Assembly: GCA_964472855.1 (NCBI GenBank)
Contig: CAYYMJ010000006.1
Coordinates: forward strand, 13,976 to 77,975
Source: Tranquillimonas sp964472855
GTDB taxonomy: Bacteria > Pseudomonadota > Alphaproteobacteria > Rhodobacterales > Rhodobacteraceae
DNA length: 64,000 nt
Direction: 5' to 3'
Shown: piece by piece, positions 43,485-51,557 of the stretch
Position numbering within the stretch: position 1 is the first letter of the stretch
Layout of the letters: each line of letters starts with the position of its first letter
Made by a program: the position numbers and the translations under genes
The notes under the pieces: model-generated
What the model saw: only the letters and a program-made list of their open reading frames with translations
Databases searched by the model: none
What the model was told of the DNA's origin: nothing

Positions 43485-43615
43485 GCCAGCGCCTGACCGG
43501 GCTGGCGGTCTGGCGCTTTGCCGACGCTGGCGCGATGCCTGAGGTCGTTCGGAACCGGCCGCCATAAATCGCGCCGACCCGGCGTTGTTGCGCCAGCCCC
43601 CGGTCAGGCGCTGGC
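43485..43615. repeat. 131-bp element bounded by 17-bp inverted repeats
   Basis: GCCAGCGCCTGACCGGG (43485-43501) and its exact complement CCCGGTCAGGCGCTGGC (43599-43615) bound a 97-bp core; pairing continues inward as CTGGCG/CGCCAG with a 2-nt offset. It lies between the convergent EamA and adhC genes. It could be a small non-autonomous mobile element or a long terminator hairpin. Confidence 0.6.
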
Positions 43616-43629
43616 GCGGCGATTGCGTG

Positions 43630-44742
43630 TCAGTAGACCACCACCGAGCGGATCGATTTGCCGGCGTGCATCAGATCGAAGCCGTCGTTGATGGCGTCGA
43701 GGCTGAGGCTGTGGGTGATCATCGGGTCGATCTCGATCTTGCCGTCCATATACCAGTCGACGATTTTCGGCACGTCGGTGCGCCCCCGCGCGCCGCCAAA
43801 GGCGGTGCCGCGCCAGACGCGGCCGGTGACCAGCTGGAAGGGGCGGGTGGTGATTTCGGCGCCGGCGGGGGCCACGCCGATGATGATTGATTCGCCCCAG
43901 CCCTTGTGGGCGCATTCCAGCGCGGTGCGCATCACGTCGACATTGCCGGTGGCGTCAAAGCTGTAGTCCGCGCCGCCCCTGGTCAGGTCGACAAGATAGG
44001 GCACCAGGTCGCCTTCAACCTCGGCCGGGTTGACAAAATCGGTCATGCCGAAGCGTTCGGCCATGGGTTTCTTGTCGGCGTTCAGGTCAACGCCGACGAT
44101 CTGGTCGGCCCCGGCCAGCCGCAGGCCCTGGATCACGTTCAGCCCGATGCCGCCCAGCCCGAAGACCACGGCGCGGCTGCCGATTTCCACCTTGGCGGTG
44201 TTCATGACCGCGCCAAGGCCCGTGGTGACGCCACAGCCGATATAGCAGATCTTGTCGAAGGGCGCGTCCTGGCGCACCTTGGCCAGCGCAATCTCGGGCA
44301 GGACGGTGTGATTGGCGAAGGTCGAGCAGCCCATGTAATGCAGGATCGGGTCGCCATCGAGGGTCGAGAATCGCGAGGTGCCGTCGGGCATGAGCCCCTG
44401 CCCTTGTGTCGTCCGGATCGACTGGCACAGGTTGGTCTTGGGGTTCAGGCAGTAGTCGCACTCGCGGCATTCCGGGGTGTAAAGCGGGATCACGTGATCG
44501 CCGGGCTTCAGGCTGGTCACGCCGGCGCCGACCTCCAGCACCACGCCGGCGCCTTCGTGGCCCAGAATGGCCGGGAACAGGCCTTCGGGATCGGCGCCCG
44601 ACAGGGTGAATTCGTCGGTATGGCAAATGCCGGTTGCCTTGATTTCGACCAGCACCTCGCCAGCGCGGGGGCCGCCGAGATTCACGTCCATGATTTCAAG
44701 GGGTTTGCCGGCGGCCGTGGCCACCGCGGCGCGGGTTCTCAT
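43630..44742 (-). CDS. adhC: S-(hydroxymethyl)glutathione dehydrogenase / class III alcohol dehydrogenase
   Basis: A 370-residue zinc MDR dehydrogenase. The catalytic zinc site starts at GICHTDEF and LGHEGAG; the structural zinc site is CRECDYCLNPKTNLC; NAD binds at GLGGIGLNVIQG. It oxidises the spontaneous formaldehyde-glutathione adduct to S-formylglutathione, the substrate of the FghA encoded at 39634-40464. AAGGAAC eight bases before the ATG. Confidence 0.95.
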   Translation of the reverse strand: MRTRAAVATAAGKPLEIMDVNLGGPRAGEVLVEIKATGICHTDEFTLSGADPEGLFPAILGHEGAGVVLEVGAGVTSLKPGDHVIPLYTPECRECDYCLNPKTNLCQSIRTTQGQGLMPDGTSRFSTLDGDPILHYMGCSTFANHTVLPEIALAKVRQDAPFDKICYIGCGVTTGLGAVMNTAKVEIGSRAVVFGLGGIGLNVIQGLRLAGADQIVGVDLNADKKPMAERFGMTDFVNPAEVEGDLVPYLVDLTRGGADYSFDATGNVDVMRTALECAHKGWGESIIIGVAPAGAEITTRPFQLVTGRVWRGTAFGGARGRTDVPKIVDWYMDGKIEIDPMITHSLSLDAINDGFDLMHAGKSIRSVVVY

Positions 44743-44872
44743 GTCACTGTTCCTTGCGAAGTCCGGTCAAGCCTGTCGCGGGCACTATCCATTTGCAAGA
44801 GGCCAGACCGTTCTGCCTGCGGATTGTGCGGCGCTTTTCCGGGGCGGGCAGGCGGCGCCGGGGGGGGGGCCG

Positions 44873-45367
44873 TCAACTGGCAGTGTCGCCCGGGGGCGCG
44901 GGCACGACCCCGGCCATCGCCTTGCGGAAACTGGCCGGGTATCCGTCGCGCACCTCGGCCCAGGCGACGGCGAAGCCGGGCGCGCGGGCATAGCGGCGCA
45001 CGGCATTGCCGTAGGCCTCCCAGATTTCCCGGTCGATCAGGTCACGCTCGAACTGCAGGAAGGCACTGAAATTCAGCGACATCAGCGACGCCACGATGCG
45101 GTGATACCGAAACTGCTCCTCGGGCGTCAGCGCGGCATGGTCCTTGCCGCCCCGGGCGAACAGCGCCGCGTTGTCGGCCATGAGGGTGAACACCTCGCGT
45201 TCGAGGCTCATCAGGGACTGAACCGTCGCGCCTTCGATGGCCCGCGCGTTGTGGCGCACTTCGTAGATCAGGAAAACGATCGAGACGACCACGCCGATGA
45301 CCCCGGCGAGGCTGGCCAGCGCCTCGATCGCGGTCCAGTTCCAGTCGGTCGGGATCCATGCGGTCAT
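44873..45367 (-). CDS. hypothetical single-pass membrane protein
   Basis: A 164-residue protein not recognised. One membrane helix (ALASLAGVIGVVVSIVFLIYEV, residues ~14-35) is followed by a helical soluble domain with RHNARAIEGATVQSLM and FERDLIDREIWEAY, similar in layout to small DUF4760-like proteins. It is divergent from imuB, with the LexA box between them. The start at 45367 gives the full helix; longer in-frame readings would enter imuB. Confidence 0.6.
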   Translation of the reverse strand: MTAWIPTDWNWTAIEALASLAGVIGVVVSIVFLIYEVRHNARAIEGATVQSLMSLEREVFTLMADNAALFARGGKDHAALTPEEQFRYHRIVASLMSLNFSAFLQFERDLIDREIWEAYGNAVRRYARAPGFAVAWAEVRDGYPASFRKAMAGVVPAPPGDTAS

Positions 45368-45469
45368 GCCGGCAGAATGCGACCTTGCCGCCAGCGCGAC
45401 AAGGGCCGGGATTTTCCGGGGTATCGCGCGCTGGCAGACTCGACTCGGGCCGGGGCAAGAGCTAGTTTG

Positions 45470-45484
45470 GAACAAAGCACGAAC
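45470..45484 (+). promoter_or_regulatory. LexA (SOS) box upstream of imuB
   Basis: GAAC-AAAGCAC-GAAC is an exact match to the alphaproteobacterial LexA operator GAAC-N7-GAAC. It ends 25 bp before the imuB start codon, a position suited to repressing its promoter. Confidence 0.85.
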
Positions 45485-45509
45485 ATTCTGTCTGCCGCCC
45501 CGAGTTGCC

Positions 45510-47168
45510 ATGGCCCAGCGCCGCCGTATCCTTTCGCTCTGGTTCCCACGGATGGGGGCCGAACGCGTGCTGCGCATGGCCCGCGGCACCATCGAGGCGC
45601 CCTTTGCCATCGTCGCTGACCGGGGGAACGTGCAGCTGTTGTCGAGCCTGTCCGAGACCGCCAGCGCCGTGGGGCTGAGCCGGGACCAGCCGCTGCGCGA
45701 TGCCATGGCCATGTGCCCCGAGCTGATTACCCGGCGGCGCAACGAACAGGCCGAGGCCGCTTTCCTGACGGTGCTGCGGCGCTGGGCCGGAAAGTTTTCG
45801 CCCTGGGTGGCGGAAGAGGCGCCGGCGGCGCTGATGGTCGACCTGACCGGCTGCGCGCATCTGTTCGGGGGCGAAGCGGCGCTGGTCGACCAGGTTGGCG
45901 GGGAATGCGCGGACCTGGGGCTGACGGTGCAGGCCGGCGTGGCCGATACCGTGGGTGCGGCCTGGGCGCTGGCGCGTTATGCCGGGCGCGGGGCGGCGCC
46001 GGCCCGAACCGGCGATGCCATCGACCAGGAGGCGCCGGCCACCCGCGTGCGGGCGGCGCGGCGCAAGCACTGGGTCAAGGGCGGAACGGCGCCCACGGCC
46101 CGGGTCGGCGCGGGGACAACCAGCCCCATCGCCGCGCCGGGCCAGACCCGGACCGCGCTGGCCCCGCTGCCGGTGGCCGCCCTGCGCCTGCCCGGCGACA
46201 TGGTGGCCGAGCTGTCGCGGCTGGGTCTGCGGCGGATCGACGACCTTGCCGGCCAGCCCCGCGCCGCGCTGGCCCGGCGCTTTGGCCGGCTGCTGGTGCG
46301 GCGGCTGGATCAGGCCATGGGGATCGAGCCCGAACCGGTCACCCCGGCCCGGGCGCCCGACCATTTCGCCGTGCGCCTGACCCTGCCCGAACCCATCGGG
46401 CTGGAATCCGATCTTGTGGCGGCCATGGACCGGCTGTTGCCAGCCCTGGCGGCGCGGCTGGAGAAACGCCATCGCGGGGCGCGGCGGGTGCGGATGCAAT
46501 GCTATCGCACCGACGGCACCATGGACGTGGCCGAGGTCGGGTTGGCCCGCCCGACCTGCGAGGGCGACCGCATCCGCCCCCTGCTGCTGATGAAGATCCC
46601 GGAAATCGACGCCGGGTTCGGCATCGACATGGTGCGGATCGAGGCGCATGTCACCGAGCCCCTGTCGCCCCGGCAGCATGGCGGGCACATGGCGGCGGCT
46701 TCGGCGGCGGGGGCGCGCATCGGCGGCGATGCCCGGCTGGACGATCTGATCGGGCGGATCGGGGCGCGCATCGGGCTTGAGGCGATCACAAGGCGCCATC
46801 CGGCGGAAAGCCATGTGCCGGAAAAGACCGCCCTGACCCTGGCCGCGGCCTGGTCCGAGCCGGCGGCGGTGTGGCCGGCGCCGGCGGTGCCGCGCCCGCT
46901 GCTTTTGTGGCCGCCCGAACCGGTGACCGGGCCGGACACCCGCGACCCGCCGCACAGCTTTCGCTGGCGGCGGCGCGATTTCACCACCACGGCGGCCACG
47001 GGCCCCGAACGCATAGCACCGGAATGGTGGCTTGACGAACCGGCGTGGCGCACGGGCGTGCGCGATTACTGGCGGGTGACCACGGCGCAGGGCGACCGTC
47101 TGTGGCTGTATTTCGCTCACGGCGGTGCCATCACCGGCGGCTGGTTCTGTCAGGGGTCCTTTGCCTGA
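45510..47168 (+). CDS. imuB: ImuB-type Y-family DNA polymerase-like protein
   Basis: A 552-residue protein. The N-terminal part resembles Y-family polymerases (RILSLWFPRMGAERVLR; ALMVDLTGCAHLFGGE; LRRIDDLAGQPRAALARRFG) but lacks the full catalytic acid set of Pol IV/V, as ImuB does. ImuB recruits the mutagenic DnaE2 polymerase to the clamp in damage-induced mutagenesis. A perfect LexA box lies 25 bp upstream. Its usual partners imuA and dnaE2 are not adjacent here: the flanks are an unrelated membrane protein and DUF2794. Confidence 0.85.
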   Translation: MAQRRRILSLWFPRMGAERVLRMARGTIEAPFAIVADRGNVQLLSSLSETASAVGLSRDQPLRDAMAMCPELITRRRNEQAEAAFLTVLRRWAGKFSPWVAEEAPAALMVDLTGCAHLFGGEAALVDQVGGECADLGLTVQAGVADTVGAAWALARYAGRGAAPARTGDAIDQEAPATRVRAARRKHWVKGGTAPTARVGAGTTSPIAAPGQTRTALAPLPVAALRLPGDMVAELSRLGLRRIDDLAGQPRAALARRFGRLLVRRLDQAMGIEPEPVTPARAPDHFAVRLTLPEPIGLESDLVAAMDRLLPALAARLEKRHRGARRVRMQCYRTDGTMDVAEVGLARPTCEGDRIRPLLLMKIPEIDAGFGIDMVRIEAHVTEPLSPRQHGGHMAAASAAGARIGGDARLDDLIGRIGARIGLEAITRRHPAESHVPEKTALTLAAAWSEPAAVWPAPAVPRPLLLWPPEPVTGPDTRDPPHSFRWRRRDFTTTAATGPERIAPEWWLDEPAWRTGVRDYWRVTTAQGDRLWLYFAHGGAITGGWFCQGSFA

Positions 47169-47208
47169 ACGCCGGACAGGAGATGTCCCGCCGGAAATTC
47201 ACGCCAAG

Positions 47209-47223
47209 CTTTTCGCAGAAAAG
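47209..47223. terminator. CTTTTC/GAAAAG hairpin after imuB
   Basis: Inverted repeat CTTTTC-GCA-GAAAAG 40 bp beyond the imuB stop, followed by TTTTG. It is related to the TTTTTCGCAGAAAAA hairpins at 28320 and 37102 and is a plausible imuB terminator. Confidence 0.5.
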
Positions 47224-47437
47224 TTTTGCCCCCCCAAGCGATGCTCCCGGTGCCGCGAACTGGGTGGGGGCAATAATGCCGCGGCACCGGGAATAGCCTT
47301 CGCTATGGGTCTGTTGTCACATCCGACAACGGCGGAGGTATGGACCAAGCGGGGCAATGCACCGGCCATTTCAGGGCGGAAACGGGGCCGCGCCGCCGGC
47401 GCTTGATTTCAGGCGCCCGCCGCACCAGTCTGGGGCC

Positions 47438-47779
47438 ATGACCGCGCCGACCCCTTTTCCCGCGCCCCGGCCCGCGGCAGAGCAGATCGTGTTCGACCGC
47501 CGTGAGCTGGGGATCATACTTGGACTTTATGGCCGCATGGTCGCGGCCGGGGAATGGCGCGACTATGGAATGTCGTTTCTGGGCGACGTGGCCATATTCT
47601 CGATCTTCCGGCGCACCGCCGAAACCCCGATCTACCGGATCGAAAAGCGGCCCCGCCTGCGCAACCGGCAGGGCATGTATGCGCTGATGGGGATGGACGG
47701 ACATGTCCTGAAACGCGGCCACGACCTGAAGGCGGTGCTGCGCGATCTGGAACGCAAGCTTATCCGGGCGATAGACTGA
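47438..47779 (+). CDS. DUF2794 domain-containing protein
   Basis: A 113-residue protein. The DUF2794 core is QIVFDRRELGIILGLYGRMV, EWRDYGMSFLGDVAIFSIFRR and IEKRPRLRNRQGMYAL. The function is unknown; the family is restricted mainly to alphaproteobacteria. Its 3' end overlaps the converging NlpC/P60 gene by 20 bp, an arrangement also found around leucyl aminopeptidase in relatives. Confidence 0.9.
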   Translation: MTAPTPFPAPRPAAEQIVFDRRELGIILGLYGRMVAAGEWRDYGMSFLGDVAIFSIFRRTAETPIYRIEKRPRLRNRQGMYALMGMDGHVLKRGHDLKAVLRDLERKLIRAID

Positions 47780-48231
47780 CGCGCCGGCGTCCGGTCACCG
47801 GCCCGCCGCCCTGCGCCGCAATGCGGGCGGTCGCCTCGGCCAGCGGCTCGGCCGCGACGGCCATGTGATGCGCGTTGGCATGGATCAGCATGTCGGCGCC
47901 GGTGGCCATGGCCACATGGCCTTTCCAGAACAACAGATCGCCGCGCTGCAACGGCGCGTCCGCCGCCAGCGCCGCGCCAAGTTCCGCCGCCTGCATGTCG
48001 CTGTCGCCGGGGCAGGCGACGCCGCAGGCCGTGAACGCCGCGTCGATCAGCCCCGAACAATCAAGCCCGAAGGCCGAGTTGCCGCCCCACAGATAGGGCG
48101 TGCCCAGCAGACGCTCGGCCTGCGCGGCCGGGTCACGCGCGGGCCGGCCCAGTTCGGCCAGATGCGCGGTGGGCACGAACATCGCCGCCGGCTGGTCCTG
48201 CCCCGTGGGCAGGCCGACCGGGGTCCAGCCG
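47760..48231 (-). CDS. NlpC/P60 family cysteine peptidase (5' end lost in assembly gap)
   Basis: The visible 157 codons hold the catalytic C-terminal domain: LLGTPYLWGGNSAFGLDCSGLIDAAF with the nucleophilic Cys, RGDLLFWKGHVAMATG with the His, and LIHANAHHMAV. Such enzymes cut cell-wall peptides. The N-terminal part (usually SH3-like domains) runs into the gap at 48232. It should begin shortly after the leucyl aminopeptidase stop on the other side of the gap. Confidence 0.85.
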
Positions 48232-48331
48232 NNNNNNNNNNNNNNNNNNNNNNNNNNNNNNNNNNNNNNNNNNNNNNNNNNNNNNNNNNNNNNNNNNNNN
48301 NNNNNNNNNNNNNNNNNNNNNNNNNNNNNNN
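48232..48331. other. assembly gap (100 N)
   Basis: Exactly 100 N. It hides the 3' end of the leucyl aminopeptidase gene and the 5' part of the NlpC/P60 gene. The true length is unknown, so the reading frame printed across it is meaningless. Confidence 0.95.
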
Positions 48332-49678
48332 CGCCTGAAACAGCGCCCGCGCGCCCTGCCCGACGCCGCCCATCGGTCGCGCCGGTTCCGATTTCGGCTG
48401 CCAGCCATAGATGTCGAAATGCATATAGCGCGCGTCGCCCGCGAAATGGCGCAGGAACAGCGCCGCCGTGACCGAGCCCGCCATTCCCCCCGCCGGCGCA
48501 TTGTCGAGGTCGGCAATGCCGGGCTTGATCATCGCGTCGTAGGGCTGCCAGAACGGCATGCGCCAGGCCGGATCGCGCACCTTTGCCGCCGCGTCGGCCA
48601 GAGTTGCGGCCAGAGCGTCGTCGTCGGTGTAAAATGGCGCAAGGTCGGGGCCGACAGCCACCCGCGCCGCGCCGGTCAGCGTGGCCATCGACACCAGCAG
48701 ATCGGCCGGCTCTTCCACGGCCAGCGCCAGCGCATCGGCCAGCACCAGCCGCCCCTCGGCATCGGTGTTGTTGATCTCGACCGTCTTGCCGTTGCGCGCG
48801 GTCAGGATGTCGCCGGGGCGGAAACTGTTGGCGGACACGGCGTTTTCCACCGCCGGGATCAGCACCCGCAACCGCAGGGGCAGTTCGGCGGCCATGATCA
48901 TCCGGGCCAGCCCCAGAACGGTTGCCGCGCCGCCCATGTCTTTCTTCATCAGCCCCATCGACCGCCCGGGTTTCAGGTTCAGGCCGCCGGTGTCGAAACA
49001 CACCCCCTTGCCCACCAGCGTCAGGGCCGGACCCGCCTTGCCCCAGCGCAAATCGATCAGGCGCGGCGCACGGTCCGAGGCACGGCCAACGGCGTGGATC
49101 ATGGGAAAATTGTGCTCGATCAGGGCCTTGCCCTTGGTCACGGTGACGTTGGCGCCATGGGTGCGCGCCAGGCGTTTCACCGCTGCCTCCAGCTCGGACG
49201 GGCCCATGTCGGCGGCGGGTGTGTTGATCAGATCGCGGGTCAGCGCCTCGCCCGCGGCGATGTTTTCCAGCCGCGCGGCATCGACGCCCGGTGGCGCGAC
49301 AAGGTCGGCCAACGCCCCATTGCCGGGCTTTCGATAACGCTCGAACCGGTATCCTTCCAGCAGCCAGCCCAGCGCGGCCTCGTCTGCGGCATCGCCGTCA
49401 AGCGCGCCCTCCAGCCGATAGGTGCCCTTGGGCAATTGCCGCCGCGCCCGGGCAACGGCAAAGCGTTCGTCGGGCTGCCAGCCCAGCGCCGCCCCCGTCA
49501 GGCTGCCGTCCGGTCCGGGCAACAGCGCCAACTGGCCCGCGCGCGCGGCAAAGCCGGTCTGATCCAGCCACCGCGCCGCCACGTCCGGCTGGCCGGCCAG
49601 AAAATCCGTCAATCCCTCTGGCCTGACCAGGAACAGCGGGCGCGCCTTGGCCCGTGGTTTCGCAAACGCAAGTGACAT
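48332..49678 (-). CDS. leucyl aminopeptidase family (M17) protein, 3' end lost in gap
   Basis: The 449 visible codons cover nearly the whole enzyme. Metal and catalytic residues are in GKGVCFDTGGLNLKPG, LMKKDMGGAA and NTDAEGRLVLADAL. The last readable residues (GGVGQGARALFQA) are close to the normal C-terminus, so only a few residues should be missing. M17 enzymes release N-terminal residues from peptides in the cytosol. The start MSLAFAKPRAKAR is at 49678. Confidence 0.85.
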
Positions 49679-49732
49679 GCCCGGCCCCGCCCGTTTCTTC
49701 GCTGGCCGAGCCTAGCTGTCTTGCGCGCCAAC

Positions 49733-50044
49733 TCAACCCCGCGGGGCCGGGCCGCTGCGATTTCCGTCACTGGCAATCCAGCAGGCCTGAACCTCGGCCT
49801 CGCCCATGCGGACCAGCCGCGCCAGCCGCGCCGCCAGCGCCGCCGGATCGTCGCGACCGGCCAGCCGCCCGGCGCTGTCGGCCAGAGCGGCAAGGTCGTG
49901 CAGGCCCAACTGGTCGGAAATGGCCGTGATGCCCCGGCTCAGCGATACCAGCAGATCCGACCGCCCCGCGCTCCACGCTGGCGAGATCTCGGCCAGTTTC
50001 AGCGCCAGATCGTCCAGCAGCACCAACGGGATTTCTTCGTTCAT
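49733..50044 (-). CDS. hypothetical protein
   Basis: A 103-residue protein, not recognised: MNEEIPLVLLDDLALKLAEISP, then an Ala/Leu/Arg-rich helical part (LADSAGRLAGRDDPAALAARLARLVRM) and a WIASDGNR tail. It reads like a small all-helical protein. It is upstream of leucyl aminopeptidase on the same strand, with 54 bp between, and divergent from carbonic anhydrase. Confidence 0.6.
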   Translation of the reverse strand: MNEEIPLVLLDDLALKLAEISPAWSAGRSDLLVSLSRGITAISDQLGLHDLAALADSAGRLAGRDDPAALAARLARLVRMGEAEVQACWIASDGNRSGPAPRG

Positions 50045-50242
50045 GTTTCGCCCGCCCTGTCTGGCCGATACCGGCAGCCTGAGCCGCACGATTATATCCT
50101 GCGCCATGCGTCCCCTTTTCTGCCCCGGGCCAAGGTCTAGGCCGTGAGAATGAACAAGCGGTGGACCGGTGCGCGCGAATTCCGGTCGAATTTCGAAAAG
50201 TTTCTGCGTATCAAGCGCCCGGACAGAAGTTCGGAGGACATG

Positions 50243-50890
50243 ATGCAGCACGCCCGCCCGCTTCCGGGTTACCTTGCCCAGCGCTATCACGGCTGGAAGG
50301 CCACGCAATTCGCCGAGAACCACACATGGTTCAGGCGGCTGGCCGAAGAGGGTCAGCGCCCGCGCGTCATGACCATTTCCTGCTGCGACAGCCGGGTGCA
50401 TGCCACGTCGATCTTTGGTGCCGAGCAGGGCGAGTTCTTTATCCACCGCAACATCGCCAATCTGGTGCCAGCCTGCGAACTCGACGGCGCGCACCACGGC
50501 ACTTCGGCGGCGCTGGAGTTTGCGGTCAACGCGCTGAATGTCGCCCATGTGATCGTGCTGGGGCATTCCCAGTGTGGCGGGGTCAAGGGCTGTTACGACA
50601 TGTGCTCGGGGCGGGCGCCCGAACTGGAGGAAAAGACCAGCTTTGTCGGCCGCTGGATGGACATCCTGCGCCCGGGCTTCGACACGCTGCCCGAGGGCGA
50701 CGACGAAAGCCGCCTTGTGGCGCTGGAAGAGGCGGCGGTGCTGGTGTCGCTGGAAAACCTGATGACCTTTCCCTTCGTCCGCGCCAAGGTCGAGGCCGAC
50801 GAACTGTCGATACACGGGCTGTGGGTCGACATTGCCGAGGGTGGATTGCGTGCCTACCTGCCCGAGCAGAAAGCATTTGTCCCGGTCTGA
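50243..50890 (+). CDS. beta-class carbonic anhydrase
   Basis: A 215-residue enzyme. Zinc ligands Cys47, His108 and Cys111 and the Asp49-Arg51 dyad are present in SCCDSRVHA and LGHSQCGGVKG. It interconverts CO2 and bicarbonate. GGAGG five bases before the ATG at 50243 makes this start more likely than the in-frame extension beginning near 50144. Confidence 0.9.
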   Translation: MQHARPLPGYLAQRYHGWKATQFAENHTWFRRLAEEGQRPRVMTISCCDSRVHATSIFGAEQGEFFIHRNIANLVPACELDGAHHGTSAALEFAVNALNVAHVIVLGHSQCGGVKGCYDMCSGRAPELEEKTSFVGRWMDILRPGFDTLPEGDDESRLVALEEAAVLVSLENLMTFPFVRAKVEADELSIHGLWVDIAEGGLRAYLPEQKAFVPV

Positions 50891-50956
50891 CGGTTGAGCG
50901 AATCCGGCGACCGTGGCAACCTTGGCTGACTGATCGAGACAAGGAAGGGTTGGGTC

Positions 50957-51487
50957 ATGAGATTGCTGCGCAGGCTGCTAAGCGTTGTCGTGGTTCTGGT
51001 CGTCGCCCTGCTGGCCGGGTCGTTTCTCCTGCCACGCACGGTCGCGCTTTCGCGCACGGTGATCGTGAACGCCCCGGCCGAGGTGATCTTTCCCTATATC
51101 AACTCGACCCGGAAAATGACCGAATGGTCCCCGTGGACAGACCGTGACCCCGACATGCAGGTCACATGGTCGGGACCGGAAGAAGGCGTGGGCAACCGCA
51201 TGGACTGGGTGTCCGACAACCGCCAAGTCGGCAGCGGCAGTCAGGAAATTACCGTCAGTGTCGAAAACCAGCTGGTCGAAACCGCGCTGGATTTCGGCAA
51301 CATGGGCACCGCCGTGGCAACGCTGGCGCTGCTGCCCGGCGATGGCGCGACCCGGGTCACCTGGGGGTTCGTGGCCGACAGCGGCTATAACCCGCTGGCC
51401 CGCTGGATGGGCACCATGCTGGACCGTTGGGTCGGCGCCGATTACGAGGCCGGCCTTGCCAGACTGAAGGCGCTGGTCGAAGGCTAA
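50957..51487 (+). CDS. SRPBCC (START-like) family protein
   Basis: A 176-residue protein: one N-terminal membrane helix (LLSVVVVLVVALLAGSFLL), then a polyketide-cyclase-like fold (VIVNAPAEVIFPYINSTRKMTEWSPW; GDGATRVTWGFVAD). It probably binds a hydrophobic ligand at the membrane surface. The role is unknown. It stands 66 bp after carbonic anhydrase. Confidence 0.85.
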   Translation: MRLLRRLLSVVVVLVVALLAGSFLLPRTVALSRTVIVNAPAEVIFPYINSTRKMTEWSPWTDRDPDMQVTWSGPEEGVGNRMDWVSDNRQVGSGSQEITVSVENQLVETALDFGNMGTAVATLALLPGDGATRVTWGFVADSGYNPLARWMGTMLDRWVGADYEAGLARLKALVEG

Positions 51488-51557
51488 GGCCCGCGCGCGC
51501 GCCGGGCGGCAACCCGGCACAGGCGCGACAGGCCAGACAGAACAGGGTTCGAGCCAG

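Noticed and set aside
44859..44868. Run of about ten G between adhC and the membrane hypothetical
   Set aside because: It could be a phase-variable tract, but it lies outside coding sequence near no clear promoter, and homopolymers are error-prone in draft assemblies.
44873..47437. Complete imuA-imuB-dnaE2 cassette
   Set aside because: I looked on both strands around imuB and found no RecA-like imuA and no DnaE-type polymerase; the flanking genes are unrelated.
47760..49001. Single fused gene running through the second N gap
   Set aside because: The frame is open only because N codons are unassigned. The left part is NlpC/P60 and the right part is leucyl aminopeptidase in a different frame; they are two genes.
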